Under the pieces are notes generated by a model. The model worked only from the letters and a program-made list of their open reading frames with translations, was not told the origin of the DNA and ran no database searches. The position numbers and the translations under genes were made by a program. Positions 43,593 to 55,369 of a DNA stretch of 64,000 nt are shown in pieces; the first letter of the stretch is position 1, and every line of letters begins with the position of its first letter. This DNA comes from Mesostigma viride (lineage: Eukaryota > Streptophyta > Mesostigmatophyceae > Mesostigmatales > Mesostigmataceae), in the NCBI GenBank assembly GCA_009746045.1, contig RPFO01000931.1:1-64000 (forward strand), read 5' to 3'.

Positions 43593-44257
43593 GGGGGTGC
43601 TGGCATGCATAAATACCTAGGGGGGGTGCTGGCATGCATAAATACATGTGGGGGGTGCTGGCATGCATAAATACCTAGGGGGGGTGCTGGCATGCATAAA
43701 TACCTAGGGGGGGTGCTGGCATGCATAAATACGTCGGGTGGGGTGCTGGCATGCATAAATACCTAGGGGGGGTGCTGGCATGCATAAATACCTAGGGGGG
43801 TGCTGGCATGCATAAATACCGAGGGGGGGGGCTGGCATGCATAAATACCTAGGGGGGGGCTGGCATGCATAAATACCGAGGGGGGGTGCTGGCATGCATA
43901 AATACCTAGGGGGGTGCTGGCATGCATAAATACCTAGGGGGGGTGCTGGCATGCATAAATACCTAGGGGGGGGGGCTGGCATGCATAAATACCTAGGGGG
44001 GGGCTGGCATGCATAAATACCTAGGGGGGTGCTGGCATGCATAAATACCGAGGGGGGGTGCTGGCATGCATAAATACCTAGGGGGGGGGCTGGCATGCAT
44101 AAATACGTCGGGGGGTCGCTGGCATGCATAAATACCTAGGGGGGGTGCTGGCAAGCATAAATACGTCGGGTGGGGTGCTGGCATGCATAAATACCTAGGG
44201 GGGTGCTGGCATGCATAAATACCTAGGGGGGGTGCTGGCATGCATAAATACCTAGGG

Positions 44258-44458
44258 GTTCAGCTGCCATTCGTACCTTTTTTTCTGTTTTATTTTTTAA
44301 TGGGGGCCGGCCTGGGGCAGCGGCGGCGGGTGGACGAAAACTGATAGCGTTCCCGTTTGTGCATCCCGTGACCACCGGCCACCAAACGGAGGCACGACAC
44401 CAAGGCAGATCAAGCACCAAAGGAAGCAGCAAGGACGTTGACGTTATTAACCAAGAAT
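44258..44458. repeat. 200-bp satellite insert, copy 2
   Basis: Near-identical to copy 1, 865 bp further on, with the same junctions to the satellite on both sides. Confidence 0.8.
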
Positions 44459-45610
44459 GGGGGTGCTGGCATGCATAAATACCTAGGGGGGTGCTGGCAT
44501 GCATAAATACGTCGGGGGGGTGCTGGCATGCATAAATACCTATGGGGGGGTGCTGGCATGCATAAATACCTAGGGGGGTGCTGGCATGCATAAATACGTC
44601 GGGTGGGGTGCTGGCATGCATAAATACCTAGGGGGGGTGCTGGCATGCATAAATACCTAGGGGGGGTGCTGGCATGCATAAATACCGAGGGGGGGGCTGG
44701 CATGCATAAATACCTAGGGGGGGGGCTGGCATGCATAAATACCGAGGGGGGGTGCTGGCATGCATAAATACCTAGGGGGGTGCTGGCATGCATAAATACC
44801 TAGGGGGTGCTGGCATGCATAAATACCTAGGGGGGGGCTGGCATGCATAAATACCTAGAGGGGGTGCTGGCATGCATAAATACCGAGGGGGGGGGCTGGC
44901 ATGCATAAATACCTAGGGGGGGGCTGGCATGCATAAATACCTAGGGGGGGTGCTGGCATGCATAAATACCGAGGGGGGTGCTGGCATGCATAAATACCTA
45001 GGGGGGGCTGGCATGCATAAATACGTCGGGGGGTCGCTGGCATGCATAAATTAACCTAGGGGGGTGCTGGCATGCATAAATACCTAGGGGGGTGCTGGCA
45101 TGCATAAATACCTAGGGGGGGGCTGGCATGCATAAATACCTAGGGGGGGTGCTGGCATGCATAAATACCTAGGGGGGGTGCTGGCATGCATAAATACCTA
45201 GGGGGGGGGCTGGCATGCATAAATACCGAGGGGGGGTGCTGGCATGCATAAATACCGAGGGGGGGTGCTGGCATGCATAAATACCTAGGGGGGGTGCAGG
45301 CATGCATAAATACCGAGGGGGGGTGCTGGCATGCATAAATACCTAGGGGGGGTGCTGGCATGCATAAATACCTAGGGGGGGGGCTGGCATGCATAAATAC
45401 CTAGGGGGGGTGCTGGCATGCATAAATACCTAGGGGGGTGCTGGCATGCATAAATACCTAGGGGGGGTGCTGGCATGCATAAATACCTAGGGGGGGGCTG
45501 GCATGCATAAATACGTCGGGGGGTCGCTGGCATGCATAAATACCTAGGGGGGTGCTGGCATGCATAAATACCTAGGGGGGGTGCTGGCATGCATAAATAC
45601 CTAGGGGGGG

Positions 45611-45799
45611 GCTGCCATTCGTACCTTTTTTCTTTTTTATTTTTAAGCCGGCCTGGGGCAGCGGCGGCGGGTGGACGAAAACTGATAGCATTCCCGTTCG
45701 TGCATCCCGTGACCACCGGCCACCAAACGGAGGCACGACACCAAGGCAGATCAAGCACCAAAGGAAGCAGCAAGGACGTTGACGTTATTAACCAAGAAT
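45611..45799. repeat. 200-bp satellite insert, copy 3
   Basis: As copy 1 but missing about 12 bp (the GGGG block after TTTTTA). It lies 1,353 bp after copy 2. Confidence 0.8.
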
Positions 45800-46467
45800 G
45801 GGGGTGCTGGCATGCATCAATACCTAGGGGGGTGCTGGCATGCATAAATACATGTGGGGGTGCTGGCATGCATAAATACCTAGGGGGGGGCTGGCATGCA
45901 TAAATACGTCGGGGGGTCGCTGGCATGCATAAATACGTCGGGTGGGGTGCTGGCATGCATAAATACCTAGGGGGGTGCTGGCATGCATAAATACCTAGGG
46001 GGGGTGCTGGCATGCATAAATACCGAGGGTGGGGGCTGGCATGCATAAATACCTAGGGGGGTGCTGGCATGCATAAATACCTAGGGGGGGGGCTGGCATG
46101 CATAAATACGTCGGGGGGTCGCTGGCATGCATAAATACGTCGGGTGGGGTGCTGGCATGCATAAATACCTAGGGGGGTGCTGGCATGCATAAATACCTAG
46201 GGGGGGGGCTGGCATGCATAAATACCTAGGGGGGGTGCTGGCATGCATAAATACCTAGGGGGGGTGCTGGCATGCATAAATACCTAGGGGGGGGGCTGGC
46301 ATGCATAAATACCGAGGGGGGGGTGCTGGCATGCATAAATACCTAGGGGGGTGCAGGCATGCATAAATACCGAGGGGGGGTGCTGGCATGCATAAATACC
46401 TAGGGGGGTGCTGGCATGCATAAATACCTAGGGGGGGTGCTGGCATGCATAAATACCTAGGGGGGGG

Positions 46468-46657
46468 CTGCCATTCGTACCTTTTTTTCTTTTTTTATTT
46501 TTAAGCCGGCCTGGGGCAGCGGCGGCGGGTGGAGGAAAACTGATAGCGTTCCCGTTTGTGCATCCCGTGACCACCGGCCACCAAACGGAGGCACGACACC
46601 AAGGCGGATCAAGCACCAAAGGAAGCAGCAAGGACGTTGACGTTATTAACCAAGAAT
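46468..46657. repeat. 200-bp satellite insert, copy 4
   Basis: Shares the deletion of copy 3, so copies 3 and 4 are a later pair; spacing is 857 bp, close to the 865 bp of copies 1 and 2. Confidence 0.8.
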
Positions 46658-46738
46658 GGGGGTGCTGGCATGCATAAATACGTCGGGTGGGGTGCTGGCA
46701 TGCATAAATACCTAGGGGGGGTCGCTGGCATGCATTAA

Positions 46739-48458
46739 CTCGTCGTCTGTCCCTGGTCCTCTACGGAGGACTGAGTTGAACTCAGTCCTCTCTAGAGGAC
46801 CGAGTTTTTGGGTTTCGTAGAAAATTCGCCCCGGTCAGAATGTTTGACAAAAAAATTCTCTCAAAATTTATTCAAATACTACGTGAAAAGATCTTTCTTG
46901 GACATATTTTTGGGATTTTTTTGGATTTGGTATGAGCGGCTAATTGTACGGTCAAAGTACAGGTGGTAAGGGTACTTTTCCACGTGAAACGCGAGTTCCG
47001 GAAATGCACGACCTAGCCATGGCGGCTCGCGCCCATGCATGCAGTTTACGTTTGCGGACGAGTTAGCTGTCCAAACTCAGGAAATAGATTTAACATGCCC
47101 TAAAGATGATAAAAATACATTTTTAGCTCGCGGGGATGCGATTTACCCGGTGTCGGCACTGTTCTTGCTGGAAAAAACTGCGATAAGGCAGGTCGACGGA
47201 ATTGATGACTGCGCTTGCTTTCCGGCGCAATTTCAATGGCTGATAGGTTTCTTTCTACATTTTAACATGCATTGTATTAGAATAAATTGAGTGACAGTAT
47301 AGATTTGAGTATTTCGACCATTCTGTCACGTCATGGTCTATGTGCCGCAAAGTGCCACTTTTGCGGGCACCGCCTAGGCCAAGGTAACGCCAGCCGTGCC
47401 AGGTAAAGCCGGATAATCGTTGCCTCTTCGTTTCTTGATGTTCGTACATGAGTTTAAGCTTGCGAGGCGTTGTCAGGTTCAAGTCTTGATGCTCTTTCTT
47501 GACCGTTGCCTGCCCTCTCTAAAACCCCCTTTTCAGATGATGTTATCAGGCATTTGCCTTGACCCAGTGTAGTTGTGCAGGGTTTTAGGAGCTGTGCAGG
47601 TTTAAACACCTTCATAGATGTTAGTTATTCTTTTGCTACGTTCATACTGCATGATTTTGAGGCCACGGGCCGCGTCAAGGGTGCATTCAAGCTTTTACGG
47701 GTGAGTGAAAAGTCTTGGTGACAAACCACTGCCATCATGTGCCAGCAACTATGTTGGCCACATCATGGCAAGGCAAAACAGTTATAGCCATATCTATTGT
47801 TGTTAGAAACAATGGAAATATGCTTAACCTACCCATTATATTGGTGGTTGACACTTATAACATAACCCTTTGTTGGTAGGGTATCCAAGCCCATTCCCTA
47901 CATGCATGCATAGGCTCTCACTACATGATAAGGTATGATATACCTGAAGTATGATGATGCAAGTGTGTTGTCCTGTAATGCTTGAAGGGAAATGAGTTGA
48001 TTGGGATGGTTGGTGGCCACGGTGGTGTGTAGTATGACCGCACTTACATGCTAGCAAAGTTAGCAAAAGCCCCATTCCTCTCCTGAGGACTGAGAGTTTT
48101 TTAATTGTTTCAGGCAGTTGCAGTGGCCAAATCGAGCCCAGTTTTTTTCCACGTTTCAAGAACTATATTGTTTACATGCCTATATTTTTTCTTCATGCAC
48201 GAGGATTTGATTGAATTTTTCCCACTCGTTCTTATCCCGAAAAATGCAAATTCGCGAGGGGTGCCCATCGTCCGTGTAATTTTCAGGTGTTCGGGTCAAG
48301 TTTTCACATATGCAGTATTTTTGCCAACAAAATGACATCTAGTACACCCCCGATCCACATCAAAACATTTGGGATGGACCCCCCACCTAGTCGCTACACG
48401 CGGTTGAAAATTGTCAACTCAGTCCTCCTGTGAGGACTGAGTTGGGACAGACGACGAG
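46739..48458. mobile_element. TTAA-target DNA transposon, 1.7 kb, non-autonomous
   Basis: Perfect 15-bp terminal inverted repeats (CTCGTCGTCTGTCCC and its reverse complement) flanked by TTAA at 46735-46738 and 48459-48462. Just inside each end is a small hairpin built from GAGGACTGAGTT and its complement. Removal rejoins a 29-bp satellite unit of the GTCGG type. The ends differ from those of the element in rpoB, so this is a second TTAA family. No transposase frame was seen; 47039-47290 and 47836-48159 are short and unremarkable. Confidence 0.88.
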
Positions 48459-48985
48459 TTAATACGTCGGGTGGGGTGCTGGCATGCATAAATACCGAGG
48501 GGGGGGTGCTGGCATGCATAAATACATGTGGGGGGTGCTGGCATGCATAAATACCGAGGGGGGGTGCTGGCATGGATTAATACGTCGGGGGGGTGCTGGC
48601 ATGCATAAATACCGAGGGGGGATGCTGGCATGCATAAATACATGTGGGGGGTGCTGGCATGCATAAATACCGAGGGGGGGTGCTGGCATGCATAAATACC
48701 TAGGGGGGGTGCTGGCATGCATAAATACCTAGGGTGGGGTGCTGGCATGCATAAATACCGAGGGGGGGTGCTGGCATGCATAAATACCGAGGGGGGGTGC
48801 TGGCATGCATAAATACCTAGGGGGGGTGCTGGCATGCATAAATACCTAGGGTGGGGTGCTGGCATGCATAAATACCGAGGGGGGGTGCTGGCATGCATAA
48901 ATACCTAGGGGGGGTGCTGGCATGCATGAAAAAAGGTGGTGGGGTGCTGGCATGCATAAATACATGTGGTGTGGTGCCGCCATGC
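48459..48985. repeat. 29-bp satellite, right remnant
   Basis: About eighteen further units with a higher share of CCGAGG and ATGTGG variants. The last units decay (CATGCATGAAAAAAGGTGGT) before the next region. Confidence 0.9.
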
Positions 48986-49577
48986 ATAAATACATGTGCC
49001 AGCAAACCTGAGCTGCAAGGGAGCGAGAAAACCAAGAAAAAAAGCACGCAACACACCACGCGTCGTACCTTTTTATAGATGTTTCTTTTTTTTTATGGGG
49101 CCGGCCGGGGGCGGCGGTGCCGGCAAAAATGAAGCTAGTGACACCGCGCAGATGACGCCGTGAACATGTCGCGTTGTACCGTAGAAGATACGAACAAAAA
49201 ACAAAACACGAAAAAAGAGAGGCGGACCGCATATGACAGGGACGAAAAAAAGTCAGACACACAGCCTGTGTTATCTGGCATGCATAAATACATGTGGTGT
49301 GGTGCCGGCATGCATAAATACATGTGCCAGCAAACCTGAGCTGCAAGGGAGCGAGAAAACCAAGAAAAAAAGCACGCAACACACCACGCGTCGTACCTTT
49401 TTATAGATGTTTCTTTTTTTTTATCCTTGTCCTTCGGGGGCAGCGGCGGCGGGTGGAAGAAAACTGATAGCGTTGTTGTGCATCCCGTGACCACCGGCCA
49501 CCAAACGGAGGCACGACACCAAGGCAGATCAAGCACCAAAGGAAGCAGCAAAACATCAACGTTAGTAACCAAGAATG
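48986..49577. repeat. Duplicated satellite-edge block
   Basis: A block of about 100 bp starting near CCAGCAAACCTGAGCTGCAA (49008) recurs near 49326. The second copy runs into a diverged 200-bp satellite insert (49430-49577). The unique DNA between them holds no recognisable gene. Confidence 0.7.
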
Positions 49578-50460
49578 GGAGCCGGGGGAAAGATCATACG
49601 GCGCTGCCATGGCAAGAAAACCCAGCAACCCAGCAACGCAGCTATGGCGCAACCCAGAAACGAAAACATTTGCGACAGCCTGCTTCAATAATGCTTGGAT
49701 TCACACAAATGAACAAGTGGGGCTTACCAATCCAATCGATGGTCTCGGCTTGCTCGCAAATCCCTGCAACCAAACGAGAACCGACAAAAACACTTACACT
49801 CCCCCGTCAGCGACCGGCACCACGACACCAAAAAAGCGACGAAATTATCTATCTCACACTCCCCCGTCATCGAGCTGCTTGTGGACAACTATCTGTCAAA
49901 AGCATCCATGTACATACACCGCCATTGCTCACCTCTTTTCACACTCTTCGGCTGCACACAATGGCGTTGCTCAGTCGAATATGGCTGTCGGGTTGCTAAT
50001 ATCGTTGTCACTTTCGGCCGATGTCGCGAATACCCGCCGTTGATGCTCGGGTGCAAGGTGCATCCACGGTGTCGGTCTTCCAGGAGGGCTGGAAAGCGCC
50101 AACGCAGCACCTGCAATTCAAATTCCCTGGTGCTGGTATGCCGACGCGCAAATGGAATGGCGCGGCGCCTAAAAGACGCCGCGCGCGGTAAAAAAATTTA
50201 CGCGCCAAACGATATGGCGCGGCGCCGGGACGGCGCCGCGCTGAAAAATACTTGCAGTCGCAACTGTGACGTGGCGCTGCAGACCACACGGTAGGGAATT
50301 CGCAGCGCCATATATGGCGCCACGCCGACTCCTGACGCCGTGTGGCGCCACATGGACGCGGCGCTGCACACAGCTCGAGCCCATTTTTTCACATTCCTGC
50401 TACCTGATTGGACGCCTGGCGGAGGAAGCTTTTCACGGCGCGACGCCGAGGGGCTTCAAA
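49578..50460. other. Unassigned region with GGCGCC-rich inverted repeats
   Basis: A 144-codon plus frame (49609-50043, MARKPSNPATQLW...) has no recognisable motif and I do not call it. From 50155 to 50370 many GGCGC/GCGCC words form overlapping hairpins (GGCGCGGCGCC, GGCGCCGCGC, ATATATGGCGCC). A TATA-like ACGTATATAAGCAGG follows at about 50462. Confidence 0.4.
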
Positions 50461-50566
50461 AACGTATATAAGCAGGCAAAATTTCTCCGAAATTTAATGA
50501 ACGAGCGCGACGCGGAGACCATGCTAGTGTGCGGAACTGGTGAACCACACCGGTACGGGACAGATT

Positions 50567-50645
50567 CTTGGCTGATCCTCGTAGTACCTCGTGAACACGT
50601 CTAGTAGGCCCGGGTTCAACTCCCGTCGTAACATTTTTTTTTGGG
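50567..50645 (+). other. tRNA-derived SINE-like tail
   Basis: GGTTCAACTCC (50613-50623) fits the pol III B box; about 38 bases upstream TTGGCTGATCCTCG loosely fits an A box, and a run of nine T (pol III terminator-like) follows at about 50634-50642. The acceptor and anticodon arms of a real tRNA do not form, so I call it SINE-like only. Confidence 0.35.
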
Positions 50646-51171
50646 TTGGTGTGGCAAGCCTATAAAGCAATCCGCAAACCACTACACGGCTGGTAAGATT
50701 TAATATAATAAGCAACCTAATAGCTATATCAAAAATGTTTATGGGCATGGAAATTTTTAATATGTTGATATTAGACTGCAATGAAACGAATATGCAACCT
50801 GCCCCCCTATGTTTAATACAATTATTATTATTATTTGTGGCATGAATATAATAATTGTGTGAAATACAATGCTATGTGCAATATATTGCTGGTATGCCAT
50901 GCAATTGTAACCAACAGGTGCAAGACCAAAAGGCGTCTTCAGGGCCCACCTGCTGCGAACAAGAGCTATGGCGGCAAGAGGTGCGTGCAGGGTTACGGAT
51001 TTACGGGGTTGTTGACCACCAAATTTGTTGTTACGTGTGTTATGGAAACATTTCAGTCGAATTTCTGGGTTCCAACGGTCGTTAAGGTTATAAAAAGTGC
51101 GTTGGGATTCGGAAATTCACATCCTGGCGTGTAAAAAATGCAGGTGTTGGCGAGTTTTCGGCCCGCTTTCA
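50646..51171. other. AT-rich spacer
   Basis: No gene seen. It has a short ATT run at about 50821-50836 and a decayed palindrome (CCAACGGTCGTTAAGG) at about 51072, next to the palindromic array. Confidence 0.5.
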
Positions 51172-51690
51172 GGGGTCCAACGGCCGTTGGGTGTCTAAAA
51201 TGCATGCGTTAGCGTGTTTCCGGCCCGCTTTCAGGGGCCCAACGGCCGTTGGACGTCGAAAATGCATGTGTTGGCGTGTTTTCGGCCCGCTTTCAGGGGT
51301 CCAACGGCCGTTGGGTGTCGAAAATGCATGTAAAGGGCGTGTTTCAGGCCCACTTTCAGGGGTCCAACGGCCGTTGGGTGTAGAAAATGCATGTGTTGGC
51401 GTGTTTTCGGCCCGCTTTCAGGGGTCCAACGGCCGTTGGGTGTCGAAAATGCATGTGTTGGCGTGTTTCAGGCCCACTTTCAGGGGTCCAACGGCCGTTG
51501 GGTGTCGAAAATGCATGTGTTGGCGTGTTTTCGGCCCGCTTTCTGGGGTCCAACGGCCGTTGGGTGTCGAAAATGCATGTGTTGGCGTGTTTCAGGCCCA
51601 CTTTCGGGGGTCCAACGGCCGTTGGGTGTCGAAAATGCATGTGTTGGCGTGTTTCAGGCGTACTTTCAGGGGTCCAACGGCCGTTGGGAC
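51172..51690. repeat. Palindromic repeat array 3 (period about 61 bp)
   Basis: Nine perfect palindromes about 60-66 bp apart (about 51178 to 51672), in units TTTCAGGGGT, palindrome, GTGTCGAAAATGCATG, TGTTGGCGTGTTTC. Here the right flank is GTGTCGA then AAAT, different from arrays 1 and 2 except for the spaced AAAT. It lies immediately upstream of the plus-strand transposase-like gene, so probably in its 5' region or first intron. Confidence 0.88.
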
Positions 51691-51757
51691 CTACAAATTG
51701 GGTAATTGTTGGAAAGCAATAATTTGATAAAAAGTCAAAACTTCGTCTGGATTCTGT

Positions 51758-54700
51758 ATGCGCGCGGATGCAGGTGAAGCGCACAACAAAGACCTAAGTC
51801 TCAAGTACGTCGAGATCAAGGGCAACCAACTTGCCCTCGACATGGCCAGCGCAATGGAATACTTGCTGAAGGACAACAATCACAAGACTGAAAACACGAA
51901 AACTGCAGTAGGCTTGAGGGCGCTTGAGCGGCTGCCAGGTGCGGTTGTGAAGGTTATGGGGAAACAGTACCGCCCTGCGCTGAAAAGAAAGGCGTCGGAG
52001 TCCTTCGCTCAGGAGGTTGTCGCTAATATCGTGCAAGGTTTCCAGGAATTGGGCAAGTCGGATGAGCACAGGAACGCGAAGTGCGCTGTGCTGTCAATGT
52101 GCTTGGGAAAGGACGGCATGAACAATCAAGGGCATTGCACTCTCGCGCGGCTGCTTCACGTCACGCCCAAGGATATCCAGACCGCAAGGGGAATGAGGAT
52201 GGGGGGCGACCTTCCCGCCCTGAAGGCGCCCCCTCGTGCTTTACGGTCGGACAAGTTTCCGGAGGAGGTCAAAGACATCGTCGGGAGTTACTGGTTGTCA
52301 GACCTAAACACGAGGGCGTCTCCCAACCATAAGGACGTGGTCAATGAGTTCGAAAGGAAGGGAAACGCCAGGATCCTCATTTCCTCCCAGGGCGGAAGGT
52401 ACTATTTGGACTCGCTTGAAACGATTTACAAGCGGTTCTGTTCTGACGCGTCGCCGTACAAGGGAGGTATCGTGACGACTGCGGACGGGACAAGGTACAA
52501 GGTGGGGTACACGAAGTTCGTGGAGTTCATGCCCAAGTGCGTAAAGGGCGTGTGGAAGGACCGGGACTTGTGCGCATGCGAAAAGCACGTCGTCTTCGAG
52601 TCTCTGCTCTCTGCCTTCGCCAAAGGCGTCAAGGAGTTGAAGAGCACGCTGGAGATCGAGGAGAGGGAGGGTATCCCTTCCGTGCCTGACAATGCCCATG
52701 ATTTCGTTCGACGTTTCACCTGCCACAGGGCTGAGAGGGGGAGGGGGGCAAGGAGGGGGGAGGACGGGCGGCCCGTTCGTTAACGTCCCAATGAACTGCT
52801 TGGAAGGGACGTGCAACGAGTGTGGGATTTCCGAGTTCATCGTGACGGACCAGATGAAGGGGTGGACAAAGAAGTACACGTGGTTCGACTTCATAAAGGA
52901 GGGCACAGCGCCCCGTGGGACGGTAAGCATGTATATTTGCATCGTTGAATATATATATGTAGACTTTCATACTTCCAACGGCCGTTGGCGTTGGGAAATT
53001 CCCAGCTGCTGACTTCCATTCTTCGGTCAATCCATGGTGCGCGGGCATGTATATTTGCATCGTTGAATATATATTAAAAATATAATTACTTACAGCAGAG
53101 TGAAATCACTCAAACCAAAGCAAACGCCCAGCTATAAACCTATATACAGAGCCATGTCAAAGCTCTATACTACGAAGTACGATAAGACCAATGGAAACGC
53201 CTAACGGGAGGAACCTAATAGCCCTGCTGCACCGCAAAATCAGCCCGCGTACGGCGGAGCATGATGTCCGCCATGGCCCGAGTCAGCGCCACCGACAAGC
53301 GCTGACGCCAATATGACGTCCAGGTCCGCGCCGACCATGGGGCCCGCTGGCCCTCCAGGTCCAGCCGGTCCTCCCGGAGCCGGCAACACTCCTTGAAGAA
53401 GGCGGAGTCGTTGAATATATATATGTAGACTTTCATACTTCCAACGGCCGTTGGCGTTGGGAAATTCCCAGCTGCTGACTTCCATTCTTCGGTCAATCCA
53501 TGGTGCGCGGGTGTGTTGTGTTGCAGGAGGAGGATGTGGCGCCGCAAATGAACCTGCAGCAAAAACTCATCAAGTCAACCCTCTCGGAGCTCCATGAACT
53601 CATTACGGCGCGCTTCCCGGAATTCGCCATTCACGTCCATACATGGGCCTGGCAGCACCACGCTTACAAGGAGTGCATTGACGTGATGCCGCTGGGAACG
53701 GTGGTGGTCCTGATGGACTACTCGGAGAACTATTCGGACCACCTGCAGAAACAGTTGCAGGCGCAGTACTGGTACCCAAGTAGTTACGTCCTGATGCCGG
53801 TGATCGTGATGTACCGTGATCCCGTATCGCTGGAAATCAAAAGGGTGAAGCACGATTACATGGGGAAGGACGTACCGAGGAATGCCCAGACCCTGGAGTT
53901 CGTGATGAAGAATACCCTTAACGTGCTGAGGGAGGAGGGGGTGGAGGTGAGGAACTGGATCAGTTGGTCCGACAACTGTAAGGAGCAGTTCCAATCCCGG
54001 TATGTGTTGGCGATGGCTGCGGACCTGCTCGAGGCCGACCCCGACTTGGAATCATTGGAGTGGAACTACTCGTGTGCAGGACATGGGAAGGGGGAGTCGG
54101 ACGGGGAGGGGGGGACGGTCAAAAGCATCCTCAAAAGAGCGCAGATGCAGGAGGACAATCGGAACCTGAATACGGTGGAGGCACTGGTGGCCTACCTGAA
54201 CCGGGATTGGAGAACCGGCAAAGACTCGAGTCGACCATCGGCACAATCGGACGTGGTTCGACGGGCATTTCTTCTCGATAACGTAAGTAAAGACAGTTGC
54301 TTTCTGGTGGTCAAGTGCAGTTCTATAATTTGTCTCTGGTTACACTTTACAGAGGACAGCTTCCTTGATGCAGTTTGAAGTTTCATAAGGCCAACGGCCG
54401 TTGGAGCTGGAAAATCGTATAATTGTTGAGTGCCAACGGCCGTTGGAGTTGAGAAATGTACTTATATAAAGTTTCCAAGGGCCAACGGCCGTTGGAGTTG
54501 GGAAATCTTATAATTGTTGAGTGCCAACGGCCGTTGGAGTTGGGAAATGTGCTGTGATGTTGTTTCATGGATTTACAATTGCAGATTCTCACGTCCGGTA
54601 AGGAGCGAGGCCCGATCCGAGATATCTCCACGGCACACCAGTGGCGACTGGACAAAAAGGGCGAGCGGGTCGAGGTGGTAAAGCTCAGGCGTTTTTCATG

Positions 54701-55369
54701 CTTCAGTTGTGCGGAGTGCCGAGAGGGCAAGTGGACGACATGCCCAAACGATTGGAGCAGCTCGTCGTGGACTGTAAAACTCCAGGCGAGTAAGTCGCGG
54801 AACCCCACGCGATATCCGGGAACCCGCCTGAACCACGTTCAAACGGCAAGAAACGAGTTGGGGCGTGGTTTGCAGGAGGGGGAGGCCGTCGCAGTCGCAT
54901 CTGAGAGGGGGCACAAGGACCATGTGCCCGACCACCCGTACTGGTTGGCGAAAGTTGTTCGAGTCGCCCACCAACTCGACAAGGATGAGTGTTTAAACAA
55001 ACATACAGGGGGGGGGGCGAGGTTTTTAAGAAAGGCAACTGGGTAATGTACGTAAAATACTTCGAGAGGTGCTCCTCCTCCGGATCGGACGCCCGACGCT
55101 TCTTCTGGAACCCAGACGACCGAGAACCCTTAACTGCAATCGTGTGCTACCTGAGCGTCGCAAAGGTCACGAAGGGCAAGTGGGAAGGACATCCGGACAA
55201 CACGCGACAGGGCTGGTTCACAATTGCGAAGAAGGTGGACGCCGAAATTACGGTACGTCATTCCAAACATTACTGTGTAAAATTGGTGTTTGTATGTCGC
55301 ATGTGTTTTTTTGTCGACGGTCGTTCACCTTACTAATGTTACATACAGGGCAATCAGCCTATACTTTAG
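51758..55369 (+). CDS. DDE-type transposase-like protein, four exons
   Basis: Exons 51758(or 51774)-52922, 53527-54282, 54585-55252 and 55349-55369, all joined in phase 0 by GT-AG introns. Exon 1 has KDVVNEFERKGNARILIS...GRYYLDSLETIYKRF and LCACEKH, as in the N-terminal region of a widespread family of uncharacterised transposase-like proteins. Exon 2 has the likely catalytic set: VVLMDYSENYS, WISWSDNCKEQF and GHGKGESDGEGGTVK. From memory this family shows D-(F/Y)-x-E-N-Y, S-D-x-C-x-x-Q and H-G-K-G-x-x-D-G-x-G-G-T-x-K. Exon 3 reads as a C-terminal domain (HPYWLAKVVRVAHQ). Frames slip at the G-rich run near 52736-52770 and at G10 (55008-55017). No terminal inverted repeats were found around it, so it may be a domesticated or decayed copy. 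Confidence 0.7.
52923..53526 (+). other. Intron 1 of transposase-like gene
   Basis: GGGACG|GTAAGC to GTTGTGTTGCAG|GAG. It contains two palindromes within a 103-bp direct repeat (52943-53045 and 53410-53512) that flanks about 364 bp of other sequence. Phase 0 on both sides. Confidence 0.75.
54283..54584 (+). other. Intron 2 of transposase-like gene, full of palindromes
   Basis: GATAAC|GTAAGT to TACAATTGCAG|ATT, phase 0. Four perfect palindromes at about 54392, 54433, 54483 and 54523 in alternating 41/50-bp spacing, each followed by GAG(C/T)TG(A/G)(A/G) and AAAT. This is direct evidence that palindromic units occupy spliced introns. Confidence 0.85.
55253..55348 (+). other. Intron 3 of transposase-like gene
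   Basis: ATTACG|GTACGT to GTTACATACAG|GGC, 96 nt, phase 0, with branch-like TTACTAAT 18-25 bases before the acceptor. The last exon then codes GNQPIL and a stop. Confidence 0.7.

Larger units (their letters stand above)
38936..46734. repeat. 29-bp satellite (CATGCATAAATACCTAGG), 7.8 kb
   Basis: Units of 27-31 bp: TGCTGGCATGCATAAATACC then TAGG and a run of 4-8 G. The G run gives the length variation. Variants are ATACCGAGG, ATACGTCGG and ATACATGTGG, which alternate in higher-order patterns. GCATGCATAAATA gives a TATA-like stretch in each unit. Frames across it (MPAPPLGIYACQ and others) are repeat artefacts. The satellite is interrupted by the elements listed below and resumes at 48459. Confidence 0.95.

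Noticed and set aside
38338-48898. Many minus-strand frames (MPAPPLGIYACQ type)
   Set aside because: Translations of the 29-bp satellite; no start context, and length changes with G-run length.
49609-50043. 144-codon plus-strand gene
   Set aside because: No motif, Thr/Pro-rich biased composition, and surrounded by repeat debris.
50520-50645. A tRNA gene
   Set aside because: Only the T-arm and a weak A box fit; acceptor, D and anticodon arms do not fold.
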